Assembly: GCA_963801185.1 (NCBI GenBank)
Contig: CAWDDW010000003.1
Location: forward strand, 620,001-684,000
Direction: 5' to 3'
DNA: 64,000 nucleotides
From: Palsa-601 sp963801185
GTDB taxonomy: Bacteria; Actinomycetota; Acidimicrobiia; Acidimicrobiales; Bog-793
How positions within the stretch are numbered: position 1 is the stretch's first letter; every line of letters begins with the position of its first letter. The notes under the pieces were generated by a model. That model had not been told where the DNA came from, made no database searches, and saw only the letters and a program-made list of their open reading frames with translations. Below, piece by piece: positions 32,693 to 42,327 of the stretch. A program made the position numbers and the translations under genes.

Positions 32693-34432
32693 GTGACTGT
32701 GCATCGCTTGCGAACCGTGTTGCACCGACTGGCTAGGGTCACCTTGCGGCGTCCTAGCCGAGGTGACTTGTCCGACGCCGGCTTCAGCCTCGTCGAGGTA
32801 ATTGTCGCGGTTGTGCTTATCACGATCACCTCGTTGCCGACTGCGCTCATCCTCATCAACTCCAATCGGACCGCCAGCTACAGCCGGTTGCAGAGCGAAG
32901 CCGATGACGTGGCGAGCCAGGTGCTGGAACAGCAGGAACAGCTCGCGCAGGGGGAGACCTACACGCCACCGTCGGGCACGACCTACAACTACGTCACGAT
33001 CGGCCAGGTCGTGTTCAAGTCCGCCCTCACCGTGTACGTCAACAACGCTGTCACCGGCGTGTCGCCATGCCTCGAGCCCGCCGGCTCCGGAGAGAGCCAA
33101 GAGATCTGGTTCGTCACCGTGAAGGTCACGTGGACCGGCGAAGGTGGCGGCAACTCGACGGGCGGCTTCCAGTACTCAGGAGGCCCGGTCTCGCTGACGA
33201 CCGAGTTGGCGCCGGCAGCCTCCGGCTCCGGCAACCTGACGATCAGCGGCGGTGAGATCGCGGTGCCGGTCGAGAACCTCAACACGACGCTCGACACGAG
33301 CGACGTCGTGTGGTTCACAGCCACTGGGATCTGGACCAACTCTGCCGTATCGCAACCGGCTGTCCCGAGCGGCGAGTACACGACCGAGACCGAGTCGACC
33401 GGAAACCTGGGTTGCGCCCAGTTCCTCAACCTCGACGCTGCGGCGGGCTGGGAGTACGAGGTCACCGTCGCCTATTGCGCCGCTCCAGGTTCCATTGCGG
33501 GTTCCTGCACCAGCTCGAGTCCTGAGATAGTCGACTACGACGAGAACGGCGCACAGTTCTCCACGGCCGATCCCGGAGCGCCGGGGATCCCGACCGAACA
33601 AGGCATCACGGTGACACAGGGCCAGGTGACCGTGATCAACCCCTTCTACCTCGCCGAGGCGGCGACCGTCCCGATCACCTTCGCCACTTACCGCTACCCG
33701 ACCGGCGCGGCCGCACCGACGAAGGAAAGCCCCGCCTGGGAGCCGGCCTACGTCCGGGTCGGAGTGCAGAACCAGCACTTGCAGTGCAGTTCGGTCACGA
33801 GCACGTGCGAGCTCGGCGACGCCACCGCCACGTACGCCACCTCGACCGGAGGGGACCTCTATCTCTATCCGTACACAGATGGCTATACGCCCGTCTATGC
33901 AGGCGACGAGACCGAGTCCAACCCGCTTGCCCTGTCAGCGGTCGCCACTCCCGTCTCGTATTACTTCACGGGTTCGTTCACCCAGCCGACGGCGCCAGCG
34001 ACAGGGCCTCCGATCCCTCAGTCGACGCCCTCGGTCGCCGACGCGACCGAGGCGGCGATCGTCGTCCAGCTGTACTACGCGCAGCTCACCGTGAGCTGCA
34101 CAAGCCTCACGGCAGGCCAGACCGTGACGGGACTGACCTTCACAGAGGTGGACGGTGCATCGGCCAGCTACACCGATACAGCGAGTTGCACCAAGACGAC
34201 GGCGGCCTCGCTCACCGTTGGCCTTCCCCTTGGCGAGTACGTCCTCTCTCCCGCCGCGTCGAGTGCCGGCTCGCCCACCGTCAGCGCTTCGGGTGCGGGC
34301 TATGTGTGGGTGACGCCGTTCGGGGTTTGTTCGTCTAATGCCTACATAGCTCAGACCGTCGCGCCGATAACCAACTGTTCAGGCTCCGGACTTTCTTGGA
34401 CCACCGGATCCGTCAGCGTCTCGATCGCATAG
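32693..34432 (+). CDS. Large minor pilin-like protein (PilV type)
   Basis: Protein of 579 residues. DAGFSLVEVIVAVVLITITS (about residues 28-47) is a prepilin signal with G at -1 and E at +5, followed by LQSEADDVASQVLEQQEQLA. The rest is an unusually long beta-rich Thr/Ser/Gly-rich extracellular region with several cysteine pairs. PilV-type pseudopilins are normally under 200 residues, so the tail may be an adhesive tip domain. GTG 32693 is chosen as the start directly before the basic leader. It heads a three-gene run with 34458 and 36957. Confidence 0.82.
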   Translation: MTVHRLRTVLHRLARVTLRRPSRGDLSDAGFSLVEVIVAVVLITITSLPTALILINSNRTASYSRLQSEADDVASQVLEQQEQLAQGETYTPPSGTTYNYVTIGQVVFKSALTVYVNNAVTGVSPCLEPAGSGESQEIWFVTVKVTWTGEGGGNSTGGFQYSGGPVSLTTELAPAASGSGNLTISGGEIAVPVENLNTTLDTSDVVWFTATGIWTNSAVSQPAVPSGEYTTETESTGNLGCAQFLNLDAAAGWEYEVTVAYCAAPGSIAGSCTSSSPEIVDYDENGAQFSTADPGAPGIPTEQGITVTQGQVTVINPFYLAEAATVPITFATYRYPTGAAAPTKESPAWEPAYVRVGVQNQHLQCSSVTSTCELGDATATYATSTGGDLYLYPYTDGYTPVYAGDETESNPLALSAVATPVSYYFTGSFTQPTAPATGPPIPQSTPSVADATEAAIVVQLYYAQLTVSCTSLTAGQTVTGLTFTEVDGASASYTDTASCTKTTAASLTVGLPLGEYVLSPAASSAGSPTVSASGAGYVWVTPFGVCSSNAYIAQTVAPITNCSGSGLSWTTGSVSVSIA

Positions 34433-34457
34433 TGGAACCTGCCCGAGGGAGCAGAAG

Positions 34458-36944
34458 ATGAGTGCATTGACAACACGCAAAGTCTTGAAGCGAATACGGC
34501 ACGCCGTCGTGCGCGAGCACGGCGACGGCGGGCAGGCGCTCCTGCTCGTCCTGATCGCCGTCTTCCTGCTCGCATCTCTCGGTGCCGGACTCGTAGCGTC
34601 GGTCACCCAGGAGCTGCCCTTTGTCAGCATCGCCAGCGACGAGCACGCCGCCTACGCTGCGCTCGAGGCCGGCGTACAGAACTACCGCAACGACCTCAAT
34701 CACGACCCGACCTACTACACCTACGGCACGACGGACCCGGTCGACCCGGCCAACCTCTCGATGGGGACGAACAGCTCGGCCACGCCACCGTATTGTGCGT
34801 CGAGCGGCGGGTGGGAGAAGGTATGCGTGTCGGGCACGGTGGGCGGTGTGAGCCAGTCGGTGTGCACGACCCCGTGCGAGGCTTTCCACGTCCAGCCCAA
34901 CGCGAACTTCCTCGCCGCCACGACGGGGACCTTCCCGAACGAGGTGCTCGCAACCGTCACAGGGCGGGCGGGAATCGCCCACCACTACATCTACGAGTCG
35001 GCGGTGATCGCGTACAAGCGATATTCGACCTACCTGTCGAGCGCGTACTACTCGGACACCGAGGTGCTGGACCCGAGCTACCCGGCAGACACCGCTAACC
35101 CCGCCTCGGTTGCCGATCCGCTGGTGACGGAGAAGATCGTCCAAGGCGGTGTCACCACGACGAGCACGTATCCGGAGTCCCAGGTGCTCATCAGCTACAC
35201 CTACACGAACGACGCCGGGACCTCCATCCCGGTCGACAACATCTATCTCAACGCAGCGCTCTGTGACTACGAGGGCTACCAGGAGAACACGTTCATCGAC
35301 TCGCTCGGCTCTCAGTCCCCGACGAACAACCTCGTGACCGGGCAGACGGAGTTCTCGACGACGTACCCGTACTACGGGCCCTACTACGGAGTGCCGCAGG
35401 TCAAGCCGTCCGGTGGCACGGGCAGTCCGTCAACACAGACCTCGGGATTCGCGCAGCAGACGTTGAGCTACCAGTTCACCCCCACGGCCGGTGAGACCGA
35501 GACCCTGACGATCCCGGCGTCTCCATGCTCGAGCCCGTACGACTTCATCGGTGGCGAGACTTTCTCGGGCCCCGTTTTCAGCAAGGACGAGCTGCACGTC
35601 TGCGACGCCGGTGGCGACCCAGCGTTCAACGGTGCTCCCTACTCGCTCCTGACGGCGACACCTCCGGACATCGCGTTCAAGTACAAGTGGCCGGGAAGCG
35701 AGGCGGGGACTGGGGCCGAGGCGGGCGAGTGGGTCCCGGCTGGCTACACGATCGACCAGATCAACTGCGTCAACACGGCTGGTGTCCCGGCGCTCGCTCA
35801 CGGCCCGGTCCAGCTCGGGCAGAACGAGGTGCTTCCTCAGTTCGACGACGCATTGGAAGGCTGGGCGGACGGGAACAACGGGGCGGCGACCCCGACCTAC
35901 GGGTGCCTGTTCACCGGGCCGACGATGATCGAGCTCGTCTACAAGAGCGGCAGCGAGTACATGGACGTCTGGAGCCCGCTCTCGAAGAAGACGGACTACT
36001 CGGGCGGGACCAACTGTGGTCAAGGCCAGTTCTCGCCGACCACCGCGTTCGTGAAGAACATCCCGATGCCTTCGGACGGCGTGGTTTACGTGCAGAACGT
36101 GCCAGAGCCCGTCAACGTGGCCGGAGTGCCAACCTGTCAGGATCCGAATTGCTGGACGTCCGCCTCGCTCAATGCCCTCAACGCGTCCTCGTCAGTGTCC
36201 CCGAGTGACGGCAACTCGGGCGCAGGGACCACCTGCTTCACCAACCCCGAAGCGCCCAATGCGCTGCCGGACAGCTCGGACTGCACGGGCGGCAATCTCT
36301 TCGTCGAGGGCGAGCTGAACGGCGAGCTGACTATCGGTGCGGACAACAACATCTACATCACCCGGGATGTGACATACAGTTGCGCCGACACCGGCGGGGC
36401 CCTTCAGAGCCCGCTCGGCGGACTACCGGCTGCCTGTGCATCGGAGACCATTCCGGACCTGCTCGGCCTTTACGCCAATGGCGACATCTTGATGTCCCAC
36501 CCCGTCAACAGCTGTAGCTTCGTCGGCAGCACCGAGAGCTGCACGAACGACGCCGCCTGCCCGAACAACGGGACTACGGCGAGCGACACCATGGCGGACG
36601 TCACCCCGACCTGCTCTGTCGGGACGTCTGGGAGTGGTGCTGTGATCGACGCACTGCTCATCGCTCTCAACGGCTCGTTCGGGAACCAGAACTACAACGT
36701 TGGCGCCGCGCTCGGAGGTATGTACCTGAACGGATCAGATGTGGCCGAGTTCCGAGGCCCGTTCGCGATCAGTGGTGTCACGGGGTATACGAAGCAATTC
36801 AGCTATGACACCCGACTCGCTTACCTCTCGCCGCCTGACGCCGTTACGGCCTCCACAGACAACTGGTTCCCCGCTGGCTGGGTGAACTGTGGCGGTGTGA
36901 ACCTGTCCGCGAGCACTACGCCAGCCTGCCCGAACGCCGGCTGA
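34458..36944 (+). CDS. Very large PilX-like surface protein
   Basis: Protein of 828 residues. GGQALLLVLIAVFLLASLGA and then GLVASVTQELPFVSIASDEH form an N-terminal helix like that of PilX pseudopilins, with no glutamate at position 5, followed by AAYAALEAGVQNYRNDLN, the typical start of such proteins. About 700 residues of beta-rich, Gly/Thr/Tyr/Cys-rich sequence follow, including many cysteines in the last third and a terminal region with YNVGAALGGMYLNGSDVAEF, which resembles the beta-solenoid end of DUF-type pilus tip proteins. Probably a pilus tip or adhesin. 25 bp after the previous gene. Confidence 0.75.
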   Translation: MSALTTRKVLKRIRHAVVREHGDGGQALLLVLIAVFLLASLGAGLVASVTQELPFVSIASDEHAAYAALEAGVQNYRNDLNHDPTYYTYGTTDPVDPANLSMGTNSSATPPYCASSGGWEKVCVSGTVGGVSQSVCTTPCEAFHVQPNANFLAATTGTFPNEVLATVTGRAGIAHHYIYESAVIAYKRYSTYLSSAYYSDTEVLDPSYPADTANPASVADPLVTEKIVQGGVTTTSTYPESQVLISYTYTNDAGTSIPVDNIYLNAALCDYEGYQENTFIDSLGSQSPTNNLVTGQTEFSTTYPYYGPYYGVPQVKPSGGTGSPSTQTSGFAQQTLSYQFTPTAGETETLTIPASPCSSPYDFIGGETFSGPVFSKDELHVCDAGGDPAFNGAPYSLLTATPPDIAFKYKWPGSEAGTGAEAGEWVPAGYTIDQINCVNTAGVPALAHGPVQLGQNEVLPQFDDALEGWADGNNGAATPTYGCLFTGPTMIELVYKSGSEYMDVWSPLSKKTDYSGGTNCGQGQFSPTTAFVKNIPMPSDGVVYVQNVPEPVNVAGVPTCQDPNCWTSASLNALNASSSVSPSDGNSGAGTTCFTNPEAPNALPDSSDCTGGNLFVEGELNGELTIGADNNIYITRDVTYSCADTGGALQSPLGGLPAACASETIPDLLGLYANGDILMSHPVNSCSFVGSTESCTNDAACPNNGTTASDTMADVTPTCSVGTSGSGAVIDALLIALNGSFGNQNYNVGAALGGMYLNGSDVAEFRGPFAISGVTGYTKQFSYDTRLAYLSPPDAVTASTDNWFPAGWVNCGGVNLSASTTPACPNAG

Positions 36945-36956
36945 GAGGGGCGGAGC

Positions 36957-37760
36957 ATGCAGCACACCAAATCCGTGAGATCGCCGTTCCGCATCGCGCT
37001 CGCAGCGACTCGGCGCCGCGCCAAGGGCGACGACAGCGGCTTCTCACTGACCGAGCTCGTCGTGGTGTTGGTCGTGATATCGATCGTCATGGCGGTGACC
37101 TCCGGCATCGTGATCCTGCTGCAGGAGTCGTCATCGACGGTTCTCGGCACTGAGTACTCACTCCAACAGGAGCAGGTCGCCTCAGAAGCCGTGACGCCGT
37201 TCCTCCACGCGGCGGTCGGTCTCACAGCTGCCGGCCCGACTTCGTTCACCATGACGACGTATTCGGGAGTCGACGACTACACGAGCGGCACAGGCACCTA
37301 TGGCAACGCCGACCTTGACACGCTCACGGCATGCTTCGGCTCGCTCGTGAGCAAGGTCCCGTCCTGTGGCACTCCGCCCACCGGGAAGAACCCGTGGGTG
37401 TTCGCGGTCGTTGTCACCAACGCGGCCGGGAAGTCCTCGACGATCGAAGCGACGGACTCACTTGCTCCAACGAACAGCACCGCGACGAACACGTACTCGT
37501 TCGAGTACTTCAACGGTCTGAGCAATCAGCTCGGGGCGACCGGCACAGACCATGGCACGGTTCCGACCTGCGCGCTCTTCGACATAGACCGCGTCGACAT
37601 CACCGTCGGCTTCGAGACAGGACCACGGACCGCCGGATACTCCGCCAACCAGGTCACGACGTGGCACACGACTGTCTATCTCCAGAACGCGGACACGACG
37701 ACGACCACGACGAGCGCCACCACCACGACGGCCTGTCCGGACGCTGGAGCGATCACCTAG
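36957..37760 (+). CDS. Minor pilin-like protein (PilW/PulJ type)
   Basis: Protein of 267 residues. DDSGFSLTELVVVLVVISIV gives the prepilin signal with Glu at +5, followed by LQQEQVASEAVTPFLHAAVG, the PulJ/PilW-like helix. The globular part has two cysteine pairs (CFGSLVSKVPSC and CALFDIDRVDI with a late C), and the C-terminus is a threonine tract (TTTTTTSATTTTACPDAG) typical of a surface-exposed, possibly glycosylated tail. It starts 12 bp after the 828-residue gene and closes the minor-pilin operon. ATPases and platform genes (pilB, pilC, pilM-N-O) are not in the window. Confidence 0.83.
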   Translation: MQHTKSVRSPFRIALAATRRRAKGDDSGFSLTELVVVLVVISIVMAVTSGIVILLQESSSTVLGTEYSLQQEQVASEAVTPFLHAAVGLTAAGPTSFTMTTYSGVDDYTSGTGTYGNADLDTLTACFGSLVSKVPSCGTPPTGKNPWVFAVVVTNAAGKSSTIEATDSLAPTNSTATNTYSFEYFNGLSNQLGATGTDHGTVPTCALFDIDRVDITVGFETGPRTAGYSANQVTTWHTTVYLQNADTTTTTTSATTTTACPDAGAIT

Positions 37761-37788
37761 CGGTACTGGTCGTTCGCCGGGCCTTTGT

Positions 37789-38436
37789 TCAGCATGGCCC
37801 GGGGCGAGGGAGGATGTAGGGGTGGGCGAACATGATCGGCACGGTGCGGTCCTGCCCCATCACCTGATACGAGAGCACGAACCGGTCGATTGTCAGCCAG
37901 TCGGCAAGGCTGTTCTCGTCGTAGGAAGGCAGGACCGGCACGCAACCGGTCTCCTCCACCGGGATCAACAAGAAGAGGCTCTTGTGCGGGGCGACCGACA
38001 CGCCGCCCCGGATCGGCAGCGGCGTGCTCCCGAGGTACCGGCTGGCGAGCACCGGGGCGGTCGCAGCCTTGACGGGACCTTGCCCCGGCTCCACCCACGC
38101 CGATCGCACTGAGATCGTGAAGCTCCCGTTGTTCTTCACGGACGCGAAGAGCGAGAACGAGGTCTTCGTCGAGTCGATCACCATGGCGAAGCTGCCGTAG
38201 TGCTTGCCGAGGGCCGAGTTCGCCAGTGGCGGCCGTGCTCCGGTCGTCCCGACAGCAGTGATTGGGCCGTACACGACGGGCTGGTACCGGACGGACCAGC
38301 CGAGAAACGCGATCCCCGCCGAGATCACGACCACTCCCCACACAGCGAACATCCCGAGCCGCCGAAACAGGCTCTTCGCCACCACGTTGCCCGCGACTGC
38401 CGGCTCAGTGCCAGGTCGAGCGGCCGTCATCGTCAT
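37789..38436 (-). CDS. Membrane-anchored protein of unknown function
   Basis: Protein of 215 residues with one helix (LGMFAVWGVVVISAGIAFLG, about residues 27-46). The outside part is beta-rich, with SFSLFASVKNNGSFTISVRS and YDENSLADWLTIDRFVLSYQ, resembling DUF4352-like or other immunoglobulin-like domains. No catalytic motif. Its start overlaps the upstream stop by four bases, so it is the last gene of a three-gene overlapping unit (39334 to 37789). Confidence 0.65.
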   Translation of the reverse strand: MTMTAARPGTEPAVAGNVVAKSLFRRLGMFAVWGVVVISAGIAFLGWSVRYQPVVYGPITAVGTTGARPPLANSALGKHYGSFAMVIDSTKTSFSLFASVKNNGSFTISVRSAWVEPGQGPVKAATAPVLASRYLGSTPLPIRGGVSVAPHKSLFLLIPVEETGCVPVLPSYDENSLADWLTIDRFVLSYQVMGQDRTVPIMFAHPYILPRPGPC

Positions 38437-38930
38437 TCATCATGCCAGTCAGGTTCTCCCGGCCCGGGGCGGGCCGCCGCCAGCCGCTGGTTGAGGTAAT
38501 CGGCGAGCGCCTCCATAGTGCGCCTCGACTTCTCCGACTTGGTGAAGAGGAGGCCTCGCACGACAATGTCCGGGCCGGCAAGCCTGCGGATTCGGAGGGG
38601 CTTGTCCGCAGGGACGGCCCCTGGCAGATCCTCCGTCTTCTCGCGCCACACGAACGTCGAGATCTCCGCCCAGGAGACGCGCCGGCTCTCGAGGAGGTTG
38701 CGAACGAGCACGCCCTTGGCGTCGAGGTCGATACCGGTCCGGGCTAGACGGACGAGAAGGAGCCCGATGAGGACGTTGACGACGAGCACGGTGGACGCCA
38801 CGAGATCGACGGCAGTCGTGGACCCGTCGATGAGCGCGTGGAGACAGATCCAGATCGGCACCAGCGAAGCCGCCACCCAGATCACCGCGAGCACCTGCAG
38901 CGGCCGCGACCGGATCCGATCTGTCGTCAT
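38433..38930 (-). CDS. Membrane protein with a bacterial PH-like domain
   Basis: Protein of 165 residues. Two helices (VLAVIWVAASLVPIWICLHA and VDLVASTVLVVNVLIGLLLV) are followed by a compact domain with GIDLDAKGVLVRNLLESRRV, SWAEISTFVWREKT and RRTMEALADYLNQRLAA. The W-x-E-I strand and the final helix match small PH-domain (bPH6) proteins. Middle gene of an overlapping trio, with four-base overlaps on both sides. Confidence 0.7.
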   Translation of the reverse strand: MTTDRIRSRPLQVLAVIWVAASLVPIWICLHALIDGSTTAVDLVASTVLVVNVLIGLLLVRLARTGIDLDAKGVLVRNLLESRRVSWAEISTFVWREKTEDLPGAVPADKPLRIRRLAGPDIVVRGLLFTKSEKSRRTMEALADYLNQRLAAARPGPGEPDWHDE

Positions 38931-39334
38931 TTGGTGTTACGGAGGCAGTTCTTTACGCACTTCCCGCCTCCTTCGATCCGGACGTGCGCGACCAGCGGGT
39001 CGAACTTGAGCGTCGATGCGACCGCTTCGGTCTCACCGGTCGTTGCCTTCGGACCCATGAAGAACTCCTCGCTCGACGTGCCGTTCGCCTGCGCCGCGAC
39101 GACCCCGGCGAAGGTGAGGTAATGGTCCGACATGGCGGTCGCGTCTGCCGTCGACGTGTTCGGCTTCAGGGTGGCAACTACGACTGCGCTTGCCTCGACG
39201 GGACTCGGCGGCGCGCTCGACTGGCTGTTCTTCACCCCGAAGGCCACCGCAAGACCCACGACCAAGCCGATCGCCATCAGGAGGACGATGACCGCCGGGC
39301 GACCGTTCGTGCTCCGTCTCCGCCCCCTTGCCAT
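38927..39334 (-). CDS. Membrane-anchored small protein
   Basis: Protein of 135 residues with an N-terminal helix (PAVIVLLMAIGLVVGLAVAF) and an outside domain ending in the two-cysteine tail GGGKCVKNCLRNTK. SDHYLTFAGVVAAQANGTSS and VASTLKFDPLVAHVRIEGG are readable but match no family I know. It is the first gene of the overlapping trio; the paired cysteines at the C-terminus may form a disulfide or hold a metal. Confidence 0.6.
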   Translation of the reverse strand: MARGRRRSTNGRPAVIVLLMAIGLVVGLAVAFGVKNSQSSAPPSPVEASAVVVATLKPNTSTADATAMSDHYLTFAGVVAAQANGTSSEEFFMGPKATTGETEAVASTLKFDPLVAHVRIEGGGKCVKNCLRNTK

Positions 39335-39393
39335 GTCTCAACGCTACCGATGCTCCACCGATTTGTGGGGGAGGCGCCGCCTCGTCCGGCCTC

Positions 39394-39966
39394 CTAGGAC
39401 GTCATTCCCTGCAGGCCCACCAAGGCTCGAGCGTGCTCGACCTCGCCCATGTGGCGGAGCCCGTGCTGGTAGACCCAGCACTCGACGCCGTCCAGGCGGG
39501 TGATGCCCGTCTCACCGGCCACCCGGGCGCTGAAGGTGGAAGCGATCTGGGGCGGGAACGGGCGAGCGACCACGACATCGGTGAGCGACGCGGGATCGAG
39601 CGAGTCGAGCCAGCCCTCGGTCTTCTCGAAGACGAGGCGTTGATACTCGCAAAAGCGCCCGTAGTTGCCGATCCGCTGACCCACCATCTCCTCCACGGTC
39701 CTGTGCTTGCCGTGATCCGCGATGGCGAGACCCATCTGGTCCGCCCAACCCTCGTCGTAGACGAGCCCCGGGCCGCCGAGCATCGTGACCGAGCCATCCT
39801 CGATCTGAGCGAGATGGAACAACGAGAACGCGATCGGGAGCACGGGCTCCCGCTCGACGAAGTTGACCTGCGCGGCGTCCATGGAGCCGACGGCGTCATA
39901 CCAGAGCGAGTGCATCGCCTTCATCCGGCGCCGGAGGGAATCGAGGATCAGCTCGTCAGTCGTCAT
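39394..39966 (-). CDS. DinB-like four-helix protein
   Basis: Protein of 190 residues of the DinB/YfiT-like putative metalloenzyme superfamily. DELILDSLRRRMKAMHSLWY and QVNFVEREPVLPIAFSLFHL-AQIEDG correspond to helices 1 and 2, with a histidine where the first metal ligand is expected; the last helix has YQHGLRHMGEVEHARALVGL, with further histidines. Some members are thiol-dependent S-transferases. ATG 39966 is preferred to GTG 39975 because AAGGAG lies eight bases before it. It follows the sulfatase gene at once on the same strand. Confidence 0.75.
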   Translation of the reverse strand: MTTDELILDSLRRRMKAMHSLWYDAVGSMDAAQVNFVEREPVLPIAFSLFHLAQIEDGSVTMLGGPGLVYDEGWADQMGLAIADHGKHRTVEEMVGQRIGNYGRFCEYQRLVFEKTEGWLDSLDPASLTDVVVARPFPPQIASTFSARVAGETGITRLDGVECWVYQHGLRHMGEVEHARALVGLQGMTS

Positions 39967-39971
39967 GGGCG

Positions 39972-42233
39972 TCACTCCTTTGCGAGCTCGGTGCGAGCCG
40001 TCGCGGCGACATCTGCCCGGTCCTGCCGGCTTGAGATCTTGAAGACCACCTTCTCGATCGTGCCAGTGAAAGGGAACGGCGAGGCGTAGTCGTCGACGAC
40101 GGGCGAGAGACCGTCGCGGCCGATGTCGAGGCCAGTCGAGCCGAGCATCCTCACGATTCGCGGAATCGGCACCGTCCCGACGTCTTCACCGTCGACGGCG
40201 ACGGTGAGCTCCCCGCCAGGGCCCGTTCTCTCGAACCGCGCGACGAGCTCGTGGCGCCCGGCGCCGAGCCGAGCAGGCCCCGAGGCCCGGAAATGCGTAC
40301 CGAGGGCGTTGTAGTCGAACTGCAGACTGCCGTCTTTCACGAAGAAACTGTGCCCGACGTTCTGCCCGCCCCGCGCGCACAACACGCCTTCCGCGCCGTG
40401 GTCGCCCACCACGGCGTCCACTGTGATCGTCCAGCTGCGGCCGCCGGTCGGCGGCGAGGCGTCCGTCGGTATGTGAGAGACGGGCGGCCGGTAGACGTAC
40501 TCGCTAGAGGCGTGGGGGCTTCCCGGCCTCGGAGCCCCGCCGAACAGCTCGATCGACCGGTCGTCGAGAGGCAGCACACCGTGCTCGCCTGCCTCGACCC
40601 ACCAGGCGTCGATGAGCTCGCGGAGCTTGCCTGGATTGGACTGAGCAAGGTCCCTGCACTCCGAGAAGTCCTCCGAGAGGTCATAGAGAGCCCACTCGTC
40701 GTCGTCGAAGGGCTTGCCGGCCTCGTGGTACGTGACGGCCTTCCAGCCGTCGGCCCACAGGCCCCGGTGGCCCATCTGCTCGAAGTACTGGACCGAGCGC
40801 GGCGCGGGGGCTGCGCCGTCGACGAAGGTCGAGCCGATTGACGCGCCCTGCATCGGGATCTGGGGGAGTCCGGCGAACTCCTCCGGGCAGCTGACCCCGA
40901 CGGCTTCGAGGACGGTGGGCGTGATGTCCACCGCGTGGCAGAACTGTGTCCGGATGCCGCCCGCATCGGTGATGCGGGCAGGCCAGTGCACGACGAGCGG
41001 GTCCCGCACGCCACCTCCGTAGGTGTTCTGCTTGTACCACCGCAACGGGCTGTTGCCGGCCTGAGCCCATCCCCACGGGTAGTTCGAGTGGGAGTGCGCC
41101 CCACCGATCTCGTCGAGGCGCGTCGCCACGAGCTCGTCTATGTCCTCCATCTGCCCATTGAAGAAACTCCACTCGTCCATCACACCGAACGGCCCACCCT
41201 CCCGGGACGCCCCGTTGTCGGACAGCACCATGAGCAACGTCTCGTCGAGAAGCCCACGGCTCTCGAGGAAGGACACGAGCCGGCCGATCTGGGCGTCGGT
41301 GTGCTCGAGCATGGCGGCGAAGGCCTCCTGGAGCCGTGCCGCGAATCGCTGGCGGTTGCCGCCGAGCTCCTCCCACGGTGGCACACCGGGGTTCCGAGGA
41401 GCGAGCACTGTCCCCCGGGGGACGATCCCGAGCTCGAGCTGGCGCTCGAACCACCGCTCGCGCACGACCCCGTAGCCCTCGTCGAACTTGCCCCGCCAGC
41501 GCTCGCGGTACTCGAGTGGCGACTGGTGCGGCGCATGCGTGGCGCCGAAGGCGACGTAGAGGAAGAACGGCCGATCCGGCCGCACGGCTTTCAGGTCTGA
41601 GACGAAGCCGGTCGCCTTGTCGACGATGTCCTCGGAGACGTGATAGCCGTCCTCCGGCCGCCCGGGCGGGTCGATGTGGCCGTTGTCGCTCGTGAGCTCG
41701 GGATGGAATTGGTCGGTCTCGCCTTGGAGGAAACCGTAGAAGCGGTCGAAGCCCTTCTGGAGCGGCCAATTGTGGTGTGGCCCGGCAGCGGAGCACTCCT
41801 CCATCGGTGCGAGGTGCCACTTGCCCGCCGCGTACGTCGCGTAGCCGTTCGCCGACAGGAGTTGGGCCAAGGTGGCGGCTCTCGGTGAGATGCCACCACG
41901 CATGTGAGGAAAGCCCGTGTTCCAGTTGGAGACGCCGCGCATCCCGACAGCATGCGGGTTGCGGCCGGTCAAGAGAGCCGCTCGTGACGGCGAGCAGAGC
42001 GCCGTCGTGTGGAAGCTGTTGTAGCGAAGCCCGTTCGCCGCCAGCGCGTCTACGTGGGGCGTGACGAGCGTCGACCCGTAGCAGCCGAAGTGGGCGAAGC
42101 CGGTGTCGTCGAGCACGATCATGACGACGTTCGGGCCACCGGCGCCGGCCGACGGCTCCGGCCACCACGGGGTGGAGTCGCGGTAGGTGCGGCCGATGCG
42201 GCCCCTGAAGTCGGGTTCGTTGGGAGCCTTCAC
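39972..42233 (-). CDS. Type I arylsulfatase, AtsA-like
   Basis: Protein of 753 residues, the length of actinobacterial AtsA-type arylsulfatases. NVVMIVLDDTGFAHFGCYGS gives metal ligands (D42, D43), and TALCSPSRAALLTGRNPHAV contains the C-x-P-x-R sequence whose Cys80 is converted to formylglycine. AAGKWHLAP and LMVLSDNGASREGG supply further active-site residues. The last 150 residues form a beta-sandwich (SWTITVDAVVGDHGAEGVLC to FTGTIEKVVFKI). No signal peptide, so it is cytoplasmic or exported another way. The maturase is not in the window. It is divergent from the TetR regulator. Confidence 0.9.
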   Translation of the reverse strand: MKAPNEPDFRGRIGRTYRDSTPWWPEPSAGAGGPNVVMIVLDDTGFAHFGCYGSTLVTPHVDALAANGLRYNSFHTTALCSPSRAALLTGRNPHAVGMRGVSNWNTGFPHMRGGISPRAATLAQLLSANGYATYAAGKWHLAPMEECSAAGPHHNWPLQKGFDRFYGFLQGETDQFHPELTSDNGHIDPPGRPEDGYHVSEDIVDKATGFVSDLKAVRPDRPFFLYVAFGATHAPHQSPLEYRERWRGKFDEGYGVVRERWFERQLELGIVPRGTVLAPRNPGVPPWEELGGNRQRFAARLQEAFAAMLEHTDAQIGRLVSFLESRGLLDETLLMVLSDNGASREGGPFGVMDEWSFFNGQMEDIDELVATRLDEIGGAHSHSNYPWGWAQAGNSPLRWYKQNTYGGGVRDPLVVHWPARITDAGGIRTQFCHAVDITPTVLEAVGVSCPEEFAGLPQIPMQGASIGSTFVDGAAPAPRSVQYFEQMGHRGLWADGWKAVTYHEAGKPFDDDEWALYDLSEDFSECRDLAQSNPGKLRELIDAWWVEAGEHGVLPLDDRSIELFGGAPRPGSPHASSEYVYRPPVSHIPTDASPPTGGRSWTITVDAVVGDHGAEGVLCARGGQNVGHSFFVKDGSLQFDYNALGTHFRASGPARLGAGRHELVARFERTGPGGELTVAVDGEDVGTVPIPRIVRMLGSTGLDIGRDGLSPVVDDYASPFPFTGTIEKVVFKISSRQDRADVAATARTELAKE

Positions 42234-42300
42234 GGCGGCAACTCCTTCACGCCGGGAGGCGGGACGAGCTCCCCGTCCCCCGGGTACCTCCCACGCTAGA

Positions 42301-42323
42301 TATTGCCATAGCCTGTGTCAATA
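42301..42323. promoter_or_regulatory. Candidate operator between sulfatase 1 and tetR
   Basis: TATTG (42301-42305) and CAATA (42319-42323) are inverted 5-base arms within a short AT-rich divergent promoter region, immediately before the TetR start. TetR-family regulators often bind such sites to control themselves and the divergent gene. Weak on sequence alone. Confidence 0.35.
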
Positions 42324-42327
42324 GATT

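Noticed and set aside
40681..42168. Second minus-strand frame over sulfatase 1
   Set aside because: Arginine-rich shadow frame without the sulfatase motifs that are all present in the accepted frame.
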